Part shown: positions 13,560 through 24,978 of the stretch, piece after piece
How the letters are laid out: every line of letters starts with the position of its first letter
Position numbering within the stretch: the first letter of the stretch is position 1
Source of the DNA: Ceratothoa steindachneri
Lineage: Eukaryota > Arthropoda > Malacostraca > Isopoda > Cymothoidae
Direction: 5' to 3'
Length of the DNA: 64,000 nucleotides
NCBI GenBank assembly: GCA_963969495.1
Contig: OZ018333.1
Coordinates: 14,787,239 to 14,851,238 of the forward strand
Program-made: the position numbers and the translations under genes
Notes under the pieces: generated by a model
Database searches by the model: none
The model's input: only the letters and a program-made list of their open reading frames with translations
Told to the model about the DNA's origin: nothing

Positions 13560-14250
13560 GCAGGAAAATGAAGACCTATTAGTAGATGGAAAAGGACATT
13601 TATTTCTGTCAGATGTTTCCTTCCCCACATTGAACATCTTCAGCAATTCTATTAAAGTCAAAGAAACTAGTCAATTTCGCGACATACATTAACAAAACCC
13701 CCCAAAAATGCATGAATAATAAAAACACTAAAAAACAAACAAGTTTTAGCTGCATCAAATAAAGCCAAAGTATAAAATTAAAAAAAGAACCAAATATGTG
13801 AATGATGCCAAAAAAGTATATACACATTACCTTATGCAAAGAGTTATCCCTTGCCAAGAATGAAAAAGTGAATGACAAAAGAGCATGAAATTAACTTTGT
13901 AGGTTGTAGAGTTATGAGATGCGTAGGTGAAAGGAGGAAACAGTCTCATTGAGTGTTGGTTTGATTTTTTTTAATATAGAGCGGCTAATATGTTTAATAA
14001 ATAGACTGAAGGAGCCCTGGAGAGAATGAATAATTGTTCCGATGAAATAAGGTGGCTAGTGTTTCCTGCATGATTTTGTATACTGGAGAATTTGTGTGTA
14101 GTTAAGGGTGTTTGAGTTTTATGGGATAATTCAAGATGTTTATTGACACTCCATTTAAGATTTAGGCTAGTCTGGCCTATGTAGCAGGCATTGCAGCTGG
14201 CACACTTGAATTGATATATGACAGAGGATCTCAATCTGAATTATAGTTGA
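13560..14250 (-). pseudogene. Penelope-like element, GIY-YIG endonuclease end
   Basis: The frame at 13971-14234 codes on the minus strand for a GIY-YIG nuclease domain of the type fused to the RT of Penelope-like elements. Visible are SVIYQFKCASC, then YIGQTSLNLK (the YIG half), a conserved His in KHLE, HAGNTSH, and the closing block LFILSRAPSVYLLNILAALY. In an active element this nuclease nicks the target for priming. The RT part upstream is missing, since homology stops near 14250 before an (AT)n run. Downstream on the minus strand, about 13590-13640 holds CTGAAGATGTT...AACATCT, a 7-bp stem. It resembles the terminal-repeat motif of this class. The element is truncated and inactive. Confidence 0.8.
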
Positions 14251-14315
14251 AAAAAACAAAGAATTATGATTGATATATATCAAGTTAAACTGGCATTGTG
14301 GTAGAAGGGTTCATT

Positions 14316-14318
<3 letters not shown>

Positions 14319-14395
<77 letters not shown>
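14319..14395. repeat. (AT)n microsatellite, left part of a run split by a transposon
   Basis: About 77 bp of AT repeats directly abutting the Tc1-like element. The run resumes at 15766-15789 on the other side, so the transposon inserted into a TA-rich tract. Confidence 0.97.
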
Positions 14396-14398
<3 letters not shown>

Positions 14399-15765
14399 TC
14401 TCGACAAAAGTTTACCCCGGGTGAGCGAGGATGGACTAAACTTATGTCTAAAAGGAATGGTATAGATGAGGGTGATTTAATTTAGTCAGAAGTTTGGGCC
14501 GGCTGCATGACATCACTACATCACTCAGTTTCCCGCTCAGCCTGCCAGCACATGCTCAGTGTTGGCTTAGCCACGGTAGTGAGAGGACTGTGCTGTTTTG
14601 TTCTCCTGACGGATGCCATTTTGTGACTGGGTTTTTTGTAGTTTGAGATTGTTTGTGGCCTTATTATGGGGAAAGTGAGACAGTTATCATCTGAAACTAT
14701 TGCCCAGATTATCGCTCTCAAGGAGGCCAGTAAGCAAACTAAGGAAATAGCTTACCGACTTAGAATAAGTGATCGTGTTGTGAGGCATTACATTGCTAGG
14801 TGGAAGAAGGGAGGGTGTGACACCAAACCAACCCAGAAAGAGTGGTCTGGTAAGCCTCGTAAGACCTCTAGGCATGTTGATAACATTGTTAAGAGAGACC
14901 TAGAGAAGTGTCCTCATATTTCAGCCCGTAAAATTAAGGAAAATAATAGTGGTCTTTTCAGTGAGGTGTCTGTGCACACTGTTAGTTGATGTGTTCATGA
15001 GCTTGGTTACACAAGCCACCACCCCATCAAGAAACCGATTCTCACCTGTGTGCAGAAGAATCATAGGGTCGCTTATGCTCTGAAATATCTTCAGTGGGAT
15101 GATGCTGACTGGCTTGACATGCTTTGGTCTGATCAAGCAACATTCACAGTGACTGAGAGGAGGGGTGGTAACATGTATTGGAAGCGTGGCAGTGACCCCC
15201 TTGACCCACGCTACCTTTGTGGAACCATGAATCACTCCAGTTCATTAATGGTATGGGGTTGTTTCTCAGGCAGGGGCTTGGGGAAGCTTGTTGTGTTGCC
15301 TACCAACATTAAAGTCAACCAGTACATTTATTATGAGCTGCTAAATGAACATCTGGAGGAGTGCTTTGAGTTAACAGGCACAAGCATATTCAACAGGATG
15401 ATGCCCCCTGCCATACTGCCAAATCTGTTATAACCTGGCTTAAAGACTGTGAGATTAAGTTCATTGAGGATTGGCCTGGTAACAGTCCAGATTTAAACCC
15501 GATTGAGAACCTTTGGCAGGTGATTAAATACGGATTGCAAGAGAAGGATGTCAGCACTCTCCCCAAGCTGGAGAAGGAAATTTGGGCTTGTTGGGATGCT
15601 ATACCTACCCAGAAGCTACATGATCTTGCTATGTCCTGAGGGATGTCAAGAAACACAAAGGATGCCCAACAAAGTATCAAGGGTAAGATTAATATTTTTT
15701 ATGACACTTTTATCATGCTGCAACTTCTCTGACACGTACCTGGCCTAAACTTTTGTTGAGCACTG
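14396..15765 (+). mobile_element. Tc1-like DNA transposon
   Basis: A 1370-bp element with inverted ends: CAGTCTCGACAAAAGTTTA at the left, and the right end reads CAGTGCTCAACAAAAGTTTA on the opposite strand. It is flanked by TA on both sides (14394-14395 and 15766-15767), the Tc1/mariner target duplication. The inner parts of the ends differ beyond about 20 bp (CCCCGGGTG against GGCCAGGTA), so the inverted repeats are short. It contains a single broken transposase gene. Confidence 0.95.
14666..15680 (+). pseudogene. Tc1-like transposase, inactivated
   Basis: The gene would cut and paste its element through an RNase-H-fold DDE domain. An N-terminal paired-like helix-turn-helix is seen at codons 5-55 (SSETIAQIIALKEASKQTKE, then ISDRVVRHYIARWKKGG). 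A TGA at 14987-14989 interrupts the frame. The catalytic core follows: first Asp in WSDQATF near 15130, GCFSGRGLG near 15260, then a frameshift near 15390, second Asp in QQDDAPCHTAK and the Glu in SPDLNPIENLW near 15500. By my count 35 residues lie between the second Asp and the Glu, one more than in classic Tc1 (DD34E). The C-terminus is also shifted. About 340 codons in all, the usual family length, with at least three breaks. Confidence 0.92.
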
Positions 15766-15783
15766 TATATATATATATATATA

Positions 15784-16160
15784 TATATACAAAGAAATAG
15801 CAAATGCAAGTTCTGCAGGTGATAACAACCACCACAGGGCTTTCGTCATATTTAATTTCTGCCTTTCAAAAACCTTTTGAGAGCAAAGGACAACACAATG
15901 ATGGCAAGCCATACTGCAAAGACAGAAATAATGACAGGGAAAAATTTGGAATATTCCTGGCTGGGACTCGAACCCAGGTCTGTTGATTGCCTGTCAGAAG
16001 CTCTACCGCTAAGGTACCAAGCACAGTGACAAATTTCACCCAAAGCGTTACCCAATCAAACACAGTATCTCCCTATGCTAGGAATCTCCAACGATTTTTA
16101 TTCCATAGATTCTTACCCACTCACAACTAAAGGCTCATTGTCCATGTTGTAACTGGCCAA
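15784..16160 (-). repeat. tRNA-derived repeat, copy 1
   Basis: On the minus strand, about 15968-16030 resembles a tRNA: D-arm/A-box TTAGCGGTAGAGC, T-arm CTGGGTTCGAGTCCCAG with a perfect 5-bp stem and the B-box, and a weak acceptor pairing (CTTGG/CCAGG). The anticodon arm pairs badly and position 33 is not T, so it is not a working tRNA gene. The same roughly 270-bp unit occurs inverted at 17153-17409. The first 47 bp (15784-15830) match the inverted end of the foldback element at 16938. Confidence 0.75.
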
Positions 16161-16937
16161 AAATCTAGACTAACCCCAATTGATCCAACCCGTTTCCTAC
16201 ACTAATCCGGATGTGGAAATTGAAGGAGAATGAAATGGATTGTATATACAGTCCCTTTACTTAGAAAAAAATACAATAATAATTAAAAAAATTATGGGGT
16301 AAATATGCACATGAGCCTATTTATATATAAATAAAACAATCCTATCTGAAATCCTTCCAATCGAAAATATATACACAATTACTAAAGAACGAACAACAAA
16401 TACAAAAAGAAGAGACAACAAAAGAGGAGTTATCTTATGTGGTACCACGGTTTACGATTTGCCGGCCCCTGGGGGTAAAATCTTGCCGGCAGTCACTCTT
16501 GTGACAAAAATTGGGTGTGCGCGTCTTATGAGGCCTGGTGCCTCTGAGCTCAATTTTTCTTCAAGATCCTTTCACTTCTTTAGGCTATTAAAGCCCTCCG
16601 CAATCAACTACTATTAGAAGACTTATCAAATTTTATTTAAATTTTTGAAAATGTTTTTATTCCAGTCGCGCTTACAAAATACAGGCAATGTTTATTTATT
16701 TCTTTACTTGAGTGCTGTCTCAGAAAAATATTTAACATTTAGTAGCTAAGAAAAACAAAATAACAAACCCATTTTAATACAACATGAAATCAAATACATA
16801 TGTACAAAAGAAAATATAATAAAAAAAAAACATTCCCACTCACACACACATTCTTACAGAGGGAGGGAAAAGGTATTGGGAAAAGAGGTGGGAGAATGGC
16901 CCTTCATACACACTCACATTCGCTCCACCACAATGTC
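16161..16937. other. Unassigned AT-rich stretch
   Basis: No gene recognised. A GC-rich patch at 16440-16570 (GCCGGCCCCTGGGGG) stands out in AT-rich surroundings. Confidence 0.35.
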
Positions 16938-17153
16938 ACATACAAAGAAATAGAAATTACAAGTTCTGCGGGTGGTCACAACCACCGTAGGGCTTTCACC
17001 ATATTTAATTTCTGCCTTTCGAAAACCTTTTGAAGACATAAACAAAGATGCAGAGACCATATATTGCAAACCATATAACAATACAGTACAAGAGAAATGG
17101 AAATTTGGCAGTTGTTACCCTCAGAACTTGTATTTGCTATTTCTTTGTATGTA
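16938..17153. mobile_element. Short foldback/MITE-like element
   Basis: A 216-bp unit with inverted ends of about 45 bp: 16938-16982 (ACATACAAAGAAATAG ... AAGTTCTG) pairs with 17111-17153 with few mismatches. There is no coding capacity. The same terminal sequence caps the tRNA-derived repeat at 15784, which suggests that both belong to one non-autonomous family. No clear target duplication was found. Confidence 0.6.
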
Positions 17154-17409
17154 ACATAGACAATGAGCCTTTAGTTGTGAGTGGGTAAGAAGATATAGTA
17201 TAAAAATCCTTGGAGGTTTCTAGCCTAAAGAGAGATTGGGTGAAATTAGTCACTGTGTGTGGTAGCTTAGCGGTAGAGCTTTTGACCAGCAATCAGCAGA
17301 CCTGGGTTCGAGTTCCGGTCAGGAATATTCAAAAAAATTTCCTGCTATTATTTCTGTCTTCGCAGTATGGATTGCCATCATTGTGCTGTTCTTTGCTCTC
17401 TTTGATCCT
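17153..17409 (+). repeat. tRNA-derived repeat, copy 2
   Basis: The inverted counterpart of 15884-16160. It shares GACAATGAGCCTTTAGTTGT at its start, the A-box GCTTAGCGGTAGAGC, the B-box GGGTTCGAGTTCC, and the trailing block around CAGTATGGATTGCCATCATT. The tRNA-like part lies in the middle of the unit, not at its head as in ordinary SINEs. Differences between the copies are scattered, so both are old. Confidence 0.75.
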
Positions 17410-18015
17410 TGCATTCTTCCAATGTCCTTTTATCTTGCCTTCAAAAAACTCCTGTTTCTTGTCTCATTGCTTATTTCCATGAAATTTCCTTAAGTCCAAA
17501 TTGCCTTAGAATAAGGCAATATTTACAATGGCACTCTCGGTCTACACACGATTTTACTAGCTCGCTCCCCCATTCAGTTGCAGTTTCGGCACAACCATAA
17601 CTCACAAGCTGACTCTACTTTGTGGCCACTTATTTACCCTAGGGCGGTCTCTTTTTTGCGCGCTTAAGCAGAGTCCTCTCCCTCTCCTTGAGTATCAAGG
17701 TCTCATGGGCACCGCACATGGAAGTCTCCCAGTTCCACACTCCCCAACTTTCTCACTCTGAAATGAGAGCTGGAAAAATGGGTGATAAATTTACCCCCTG
17801 CTGATGGTGTTACATATCCCCCTCTCTTCATATACATACACACCACCCACACACATTTCTCACTCATACATATACATAACTGATTTTCACATCCAGTTCC
17901 ACTTTTCTTTGTGCACTTGAAACATTTTTTTATATAAAACTGATCCACTATTACTTACCTTGTGATCTCTTCTGGGAAGGAGAGAAGTGGGTCCGCTGCC
18001 GCTTCAGCACTACCA
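17410..18015. other. Unassigned sequence
   Basis: No gene recognised. Purine- and pyrimidine-rich patches near 17800-17950 suggest an unrecognised repeat, possibly an LTR remnant, but no paired copy is in the window. Confidence 0.3.
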
Positions 18016-18081
18016 TTCCAAAAATGTCTGGCTGTTTTGCACGCTAACTACTTCCATGGTGGTCAGTTTAGTGTCAAATGG
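18016..18081 (+). mobile_element. Family A-related LINE fragment (endonuclease-RT linker)
   Basis: About 65 bp align with the linker of family A copies (GTCTGGCTGTTTTGCACG, then CATGGTGGTCAG), compare 462-520 and 21868-21930. It stops where the full-length copy begins, so that copy may have inserted into, or recombined with, an older relative. Confidence 0.55.
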
Positions 18082-18529
18082 CCCCGTAAGGGGCGCGGCG
18101 ATTTGCCATCTTGGCCGCCGTGCTGACGGGACTCAGCACCCCGTCCGGCCCCAGCTTAGCCTCTCTCCCTTCCTTCAAAACACTTGTTTTCTCTCTTTTC
18201 ATACAACCTCTCCCACAACTTTCTCTGCTCAGCCTCTAATTTCACAGGGTAGATGCTGACCTTCTTCTCAAGCCAACCGTCCCGGATCGGGGCTGATGGG
18301 GGAGGGGACAATATTCCCTAACCCCTGAGCTCCGGTTCGGGATGGGTTTTTTTTAACAACCATCTTCATCCCCACCCATACCTTACTCACATCCCTTTTC
18401 CTCTCATCTTCAAAATCTATCTTTTTTACACCGTGTCTAAGGTGGAGCCGCCATGCCGATGGACTGCCAGGCCACCAGGCAGGAGGGGTGGTCCGAAATG
18501 GTGGCGCCTGGCTCTTCCAGGCCTGTAAG

Positions 18530-18562
18530 CACCTCTTGCAGTGCAGGCAACTACAAGAGGTG
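18530..18562 (+). promoter_or_regulatory. Conserved 5' UTR stem-loop of family A
   Basis: CACCTCTTGCAG and CTACAAGAGGTG form a 12-bp stem (one mismatch) around a 9-base loop, about 40 bases before the ORF1 start. The same hairpin geometry (12 + 9 + 12) occurs at 44561-44593 and, on the minus strand, 60609-60641. A role in translation or RNA packaging is inference. Confidence 0.6.
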
Positions 18563-18598
18563 ATGAGCTATTGCGTCCCGTAGCACAAATAGGGTCTA

Positions 18599-20815
18599 AT
18601 GCCCAATGATGAAAATAAAAAAAAAACCCCAACCCCCAACTTCCCCAAGAACATCAACGGAGCCGCCCTTGGGCAGCTCCACCAAGAAAATGGAGGTCCC
18701 TCCCCCCTTGTGCTTGCGCAGGAGACCCTCCATACTTCTTTAACCGGAGAGGAGGCTTACTACTCTCCTACGCCTATGGGTGTAGGGGACTCCACCTCAC
18801 CCCCTTCTCTGGAGGTGCTTTCGGTCACCTCCCTATTTCCAGCGGCAGTCCCTCCTTTGCTTTCTAAGGGGACTGCCAAGAAAGCCAGCAGGCAGCCCAC
18901 TGCCGACCGCCCCTCGTGTAAGCGGCTCGGTAGGGCAAACCCCCTTAGGGGGGAGAGGGAAGCCAGCCCCCTTCAGTCGCTTCCCTCAAAAGACCTGCTG
19001 GCAAGAATATTAAACCTTGCCGGGGTCAAGGCCTGTGCCTCTCCACTAAAGACTTATGACGCTGCCAAGGGGACCTGCGATATCCTGGGAGGGGATGGCT
19101 AACTGGAGGCCCCTCCTGTGATAGACATGGTCCTTGAGGAAAACCAGCCTCAGAGGGTAGGGCCTTCCATGGGGGGGAATCCAGGCTCGGCGCCAAGCAC
19201 CGAACCCGAATCCGCCCCTATGCAAGGTCCTCCTCAAAAGGCTGGGGATTTTCAGGCAGTACAAGGAGGGAAGGGATCTCCTCCGGATGATGCCCCCGCG
19301 ACCACCAGGACCTTCTCCATTTCCGAGAAGGACCTGGCTGAGGTCGGTACATCTGGCCTAGGGGCTTCTACCGGCGGGGGTGAGAAGCGGGTTCATTCCC
19401 TGCCCTCCTCTCCAAAAAAGAAGAAGACCAAGACCAGAAAGACAAAGAAGACTCGGGGCTCCTCTCCATCCGCGGGGGCTGCGGGGACGGATGGGTCTGC
19501 TGCCACTCTGGCAAGCGACCAAGCCAAGATCGGCACATCCGGCCCCTCTGCCCCCCGCCCTTTTCGGAGCCCCTGACAAAGACCAAAAGTGCACAGGGCG
19601 GAGCCTCGATGACATCGGGGCCCCTCATTCAGAGGTTACCTGGCGTTTTCGAGCTCGCTGGCTTCAAACTCTTCCTCGTTATTTGCTCCACTGATGGCAC
19701 CATGTTGTCCAAGGGCAACATGATCCATCAGAGGAGAAGATTAGCTAGTGCAATTGGTAGAGAGCCGAAGGTGACCCGTTTCTCGGACGGGAGCCTTCTG
19801 GCAAATGCGGCGAATTCCACCGAGACGGCCAAGATAAGTGCTCTTCGGACACTTCATGGCTCCCCGGTAAGTGTGACGCCGCACTCTACCATGAACTTTG
19901 TGAAAGGAGTAGTTTTATGCGAGGGAACTCGTTGACTACTCCATTGAGGACATCACCCTAGAGCTGGCCGACTATGGGGCGGTCAAGGTCGAACGTGTGA
20001 TGAGAAAACAGGGAGGGGCCTCGAGACCCACCCCTACACTCTTCATCACGTTTGACTGTGACAAGCTCCCTGAGTCGGTGCGTGCCGGTTGGTACCGCTA
20101 CCGCGTGAAGGCATTCGTGCCACTGCCGCGGCGGTGCTATTACTGTCACCGCTTCGGCCATACGAATCGCTCATGTAGACGTGCAAAGTCGGGGTCACCT
20201 GAAGTCTGTGTAAATTGCTCCAAGGTCGTAGATGATAAGTCCAAATCGTGTGTGGCTAAGTGTGTCAATTGCGGAGAGCCGCACCCTGCTTCTTCGAAGC
20301 AATGTGGTGCATATCTCCTTGAGAAAGAAATCCTGGCCGTTCAGGCCCAGGATCGACTCTCATTCCGCGAGGCTAAGGACTTGGTCCTGGCGCGCCCAGC
20401 TCTGCCTGGGACGTCATATGCCTCAATAGTTAGAAAAGCACCCTCTGCTCCTGGCCCATCCAGGCCAACGAGCACGGTTGTTTCCGCGCCCATTCGGAGC
20501 CCTTCTGCGGGCTCTACCCAAACCGGGCGCTTCCCTGGTAAAGCTGGTGGCAAAAAGGGTTCATACCCAGCCGCGGCTAAAACCAGGGCTCCCCCCTCTT
20601 CCCCCAGCGTGACTGTCTCCCGTAAGGCGAAACGGCCACGCGCCTCCACCGAGTCGTTAGACTCACAGGAGGCAGCACCCTTGAAGATGGTCGCTAGGCC
20701 ATCTTCCGAGGTTCCTAAAGCTGTTCCCCGAAAGGAGGACAGCAACAAAAGATCTTCGGCTTCTTCGCCCACACCCCGAGGTGGAGCGAGTGGCTCGGAG
20801 ACGGTGGTTCCTTGA
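18599..20815 (+). pseudogene. Family A ORF1 (gag-like nucleic-acid-binding protein)
   Basis: ORF1 of I-type LINEs codes for an RNA-binding protein that packages the element's RNA. The start at 18599 (ATGCCCAATG) matches the start context of the 44-kb copy. The N-terminal part is Pro/Ser-rich and low in complexity, with a Lys/Arg run near 19410-19450. A conserved gag region follows (TMNFVKGVV near 19890, then TPTLFITFDCDKLPESV near 20030). Three zinc knuckles are intact at 20135-20304: CYYCHRFGHTNRSC, CVNCSK...C, and CVNCGEPHPASSKQC. The tail is basic and Ser/Pro-rich. At least three frameshifts or stops (near 19102, 19576 and 19935) break about 740 codons. Confidence 0.9.
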
Positions 20816-20999
20816 AAAGAGGGCTCCCCGCCTCCGAAGCCGCAACGCCCGCCTAAGGTTTCGAGGCAGAGGGAGGAAAAGACTCGCATGGCGAACCCAA
20901 CCTCCCCCAATAAGTCCTCGAAGGCGACGGCGCCTTCAGCGCTTTGTCCGGCCAACAGTTCCCGGGGTTCCGCCCCCGGGAAGCATACGGCTATTCCCG

Positions 21000-23900
21000 T
21001 GAGGGTCTTCAGTTCGAGAAGGGCCCCCGCGTCTCCTCCGAGCTAGGCCTGGCGGGTGTATTCCTTCAATGGAATTGCCGTGGACTCCGGGCCAACTGGG
21101 AGGAGCTGCGGAGGCTCGTCTCGTCCCGTTCCCCGTTAGCTATCTTTTTGCAGGAGACCATGCTAGGCGCGTGCCCATTTCCTGCCCTCTTGGGTTTTAA
21201 GGGTCTTGCGACCCCACCACCGCGGGATGGCCGGGCTGGGGGATGCGCGGTTTACACCCGGCATGATGTCTCCGTTCTTCCTTTCTCTTTAGATACCTCC
21301 TTTCAGGCAGTGGCTGTGCAGCTGCACCTGGATAGGAGGTATACTCTGATTTCTGCGTACATTCCACCGTCAGCCGACTTCGACCCGGGGGAATTCCGCC
21401 GCGTCGTGGCATGGTTGCCGAGGCCCTATCTCTTGCTTGGAGATCTTAACAGCAGGCATCCTCTCTGGGAGATTACTTTATAAATCCCAGGGAACAAGTC
21501 CTTGCCGATCTGATCGAAGAGCTTGAGATGGGTGTCCTAAACGTGGATGAGTTAACGCATCACTGTCCGAGAACCGCTTCATTTTCTTGCCTTGACCTAT
21601 ATTTGTGCTCCTCGGATGCACAGCCTGATTTTGATTGGGGGGTGGTCGATGACCTCTATGGTAGTGATCACATTCACATTCAAATATCATTTTCAGGGCA
21701 ACTGCCGCCTGCGAGACCACCTCGGTGGTGCTTGGCGCGGGCGCGGTGGCCTGCATTTCAGGAAATGACTGAATTCTCTATCTCAGTCGAGGAGTTTAGG
21801 TCAGTAGATGAGGCCGTTGAGTTCTTCTCCGGCAACCTCATCGCCATGGGCCTGACTACTATTCCTAGGACGTCTGGCCGTTTTGCACACCATTCACTCC
21901 CATGGTGGTCCTCCAAGTGTGAGACGGCCCTCAAACAGAAGCGTTATGCCTACATGCGCTATAAACGCCGCCCGAACGATTTCACTGTCGCTGAATTTCG
22001 TCGGGCTAGGGCTAGGTTCCGGTATATTTCGAAGCACGTCCGCCGCTCTTCTTGGCGGGCATACGTGTCTTCACTTAACGGGAAGACCCCTTTAGCTGAG
22101 GTGTGGAAGTGAGTCAGAAGGATTCGGGGCAGGTTCTCGCAGGACCCCCCTCCTGTTCTCTAGGAGAATGGGACCGCAATCTCGGACCCCGCGTCCGTGG
22201 CAGAATCTTTAGCGACCGCTTTTTCCGCATTCTCTAGCCGTGATGCTGCTCCGCCAGCATTCAATGCACGTCGTGATGTCGCGGAATGCTGCCGGCTGGA
22301 CTTGACCTCCAGAGGCGGAGAACCCTTCAACGACAAGTTTACTGTGAGTGAGTTGCGTTCCGCTCTCGCTTCGTGCGCGGACACCGCCCATGGTCCGGAC
22401 GATGTCCCGTACGCCTTGCCTCGACACCTGGGTGAGGGAGGCATGGCCTTTCTGTTAGATTTGTTCAACAGGATCTGGGTGGAAGGTCTTCTCCCAGACT
22501 CCTGGTGAATCGCTACTGTGCTCGCCTCTTGCAAGCTGGGGAGAGATCACTCTACTCCGACCGGTTTCCGCCCAATCTCTCTAACCTCTTGCTTGTGCAA
22601 GTTGATGGAGAAATTGGTAAATGTTAGACTAGCCTATTTCCTGGACAGCGGAGGCCATCTGTCTTCTGCACAGTGCGGCTTCCGTAAGTTCCACTGCACG
22701 TCGGATGCTCTGCTCCGACTGGAAAATGCCGTCTGCGAGGCTTTCCTTTGTAGACAACACTACGCCACGGTGTTTTTCGATCTGGAGAAGTCGTATGATA
22801 CCGCATGGCGATACGGTATCATGGAAACTCTCCACACGATGGGGGCGAGGGGACGCCTCCCAATCTTTATATCTGAATTTTTGCGAGATCGTCGATTCCG
22901 CGTACGGGTGGGGTAGCCCTTTTTGGCCCAAAGGAGCAGGAAGAGGGTGTCCCGCAGGGAAGTGTCCTCAGTGTCACACTCTTTGCCCTGAGCATCAACG
23001 GCATCACCTCGGTTCTGCCGAAAGATGTTCTCGCTACGCTCTACGTGGACGACCTTTCGATCTCTTTTTGCGCGGCTCAGATGCAAACTCTGCAGCGTCG
23101 ACTCCAATAGGTATTGAACCGCGTCTCTCGCTATGCCGAAGCGCACAGGTTTCGGTTTTCTTTGGCCAAGACTAAGGTGGTGCACTTCTGCCGCCATCCA
23201 CGGCTTCACCCCGACCCAGATTTGTTACTTAAGGGGTGTGCCTGGATGTGGTTGAGTCGCACCGTTTCCTTGGTCTTGTATTCGACTGACGCCTTACCTG
23301 GGAGGCTCATATTCGCAGCCTTAGGGTCTCTTGTACCCGCGCCATAGACATTCTCCGTTCCGTGACGTTCAGCGCTTGGGGCGCTGATAGGGCTACTACC
23401 CTACTTTTTTATCGATCCTTTGTTGGTTCGAAGCTCGACTACGGATGCGAGTTTTATGCATCCGCAGCCGAGCGTTTATTGCAGAAGGTGGATTCGATCC
23501 CCCACACCGGCCTTCGCCTTGCGACCGGTGCCTTCCGCACTTGCCCCATTGAGAGCCTGTTGGTCGATGCTGGGGAGATGTCACTCGCTCCGCGCCGCGT
23601 GCAGTGCATCACTCGCCTGTACCCGCGAGCCCGGTGCCTCCCTCACTCACCAACAGCTCTCACTGCATCCGCAGCTGATCTCGATGGTGCCTATGCCGCC
23701 GAGAGACGCCAGTCATAACCTAAGCCCTTTGGGTTTAGGGCCAGGAAACTTCTTCGAGAGCTAGATATAGCTCTCGGGCAGGTGGCGCCCCTGGTTCTGC
23801 CCAGGACGCCACCCTGGAGGGTACTACATTTGGCTATTTGTCGCCACGCCTCTGCTCCCAAAGCTTGTACTGCGCCGGGACTATTGCATTCGACCTTTTT

Positions 23901-24771
23901 GGAGCACACATCGTGTCACGCTGGAACCGTGCCAGTGTATACAGATGGCTCCAAGTCCCAGGAGAAGGTCGGCTTCCACGCTGTATCCCCTCTGTTTGAA
24001 GTCAGCGGGGCTCTACCCGGCGCTGCGTCTGTCTTCACGGCCGAGCTGGTCGCAATACACCACTCGGTACGGAAGATTACGCGACGTGCCCGGTTCGGAG
24101 ACCGGATTGTGATTTATAGCGACTCACAAAGCGCCCTGAGTGCTCTCGGGGCATTGGAATCTCCGCATCCCCTGGTTCGCGAAATCCGTGACGCCACGGT
24201 TTTGGCGAGCCGGGCAGATGTCGAGATTATCTTCTGCTGGGTTCCTGGACATGTAGGAATTGCGGGGAATGAGCGCGCCGATGAGGGCGCCAAAGAGTCC
24301 GCGAGGACTCTGCGACCGGACCAGCGTTTCGCTCTTCCTCACACTGACCTCATGGCAGGAATACGGGCAGCTCTTCGGACTGCTTGGCAAAGAAGATGGG
24401 AGACGGTCGAGGGGAACTTAAAGTTGCGTGCCATTGCGCCGCGACTGTTCCCATGGACCTATCCCCCAATGCCGCGGCGGCTTCAGGTTGCTTTCTGTCG
24501 TCTTCGAATCGGACACACTCGTGTGACACATCGTTACTTGGTGGAGCGCTCGCATGTGCCCTATTGCAACGACTGCGTCGTCCCCCAGACTGTTCGGCAT
24601 ATTCTTGTCGAATGTCCCAGTCTGGGTGATCTTCGCGCACGATACCTGTCTCGGTACCGGGATGGGCGGGGTCGCTACCGCCTGTCCCTTGTACTCGGGA
24701 CGAGTGCGTGCACCATGACTGGTGGACTTATTGACTTTTGGGGGGAGGCCGGCCTTCTCCCCTTTATTTAA
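21000..24771 (+). pseudogene. Family A ORF2 (endonuclease, reverse transcriptase, RNase H)
   Basis: The enzyme would nick target DNA and reverse-transcribe element RNA on the nick. The endonuclease runs 21050-21690: FLQWNCRGL, IFLQETML, LLGDLNSRHPLW, DFDWGVVDD and GSDH. RT spans about 22330-23500: GFRPISLTS, SAQCGFRKF, VFFDLEKSYDTAW, GVPQGSVLS and catalytic YVDD at 23042-23053. RNase H spans 23930-24290 with Asp in YTDGSKS, Glu in AELVAIHHS, Asp in YSDSQSAL and GNERADEG. The last 329-codon open frame (23782-24771) closes with LRIGHTRVTH, CNDC and HILVECPSL, a Cys/His finger usual in this superfamily. Frameshifts near 21480, 22915 and 23240, and stops near 22110, 22507 and 23718, inactivate it. 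Confidence 0.93.
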
Positions 24772-24921
24772 GGTTCCTTTTTTTTGTTATTGTTTTGTTT
24801 TAGGTTGCACTCTCCTGCACCGGGGTGAGGGGGACCTCCCCCCGCTGCCGGAGATTGCTTCGATTGTTAAGTTTTTCCAATTTATATTGATTGTTAAGTT
24901 TTCATATTTTAACTTTAAAGT

Positions 24922-24978
24922 AGCCTAATTCTAGGCTGTCGTGTTTTTCGGCGACTTATGCCCAAGTGGGTAGTTGCC
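24922..24978 (+). other. Family A 3' UTR stem-loops
   Basis: AGCCTAATTCTAGGCT (24922-24937) is a 6-bp hairpin. GGCGAC...GTTGCC (24950-24978) encloses an inner CCCAAGTGGG. The pair lies just before the A tail in most copies that keep this end. In I/L2-type LINEs a 3' hairpin can be what the RT recognises, so the role is by analogy. Confidence 0.6.

Noticed and set aside
15968..16035. tRNA gene on the minus strand (also 17255-17325 on the plus strand)
   Set aside because: T- and D-arms are good, but the anticodon arm does not pair properly and the sequence belongs to a repeated unit.
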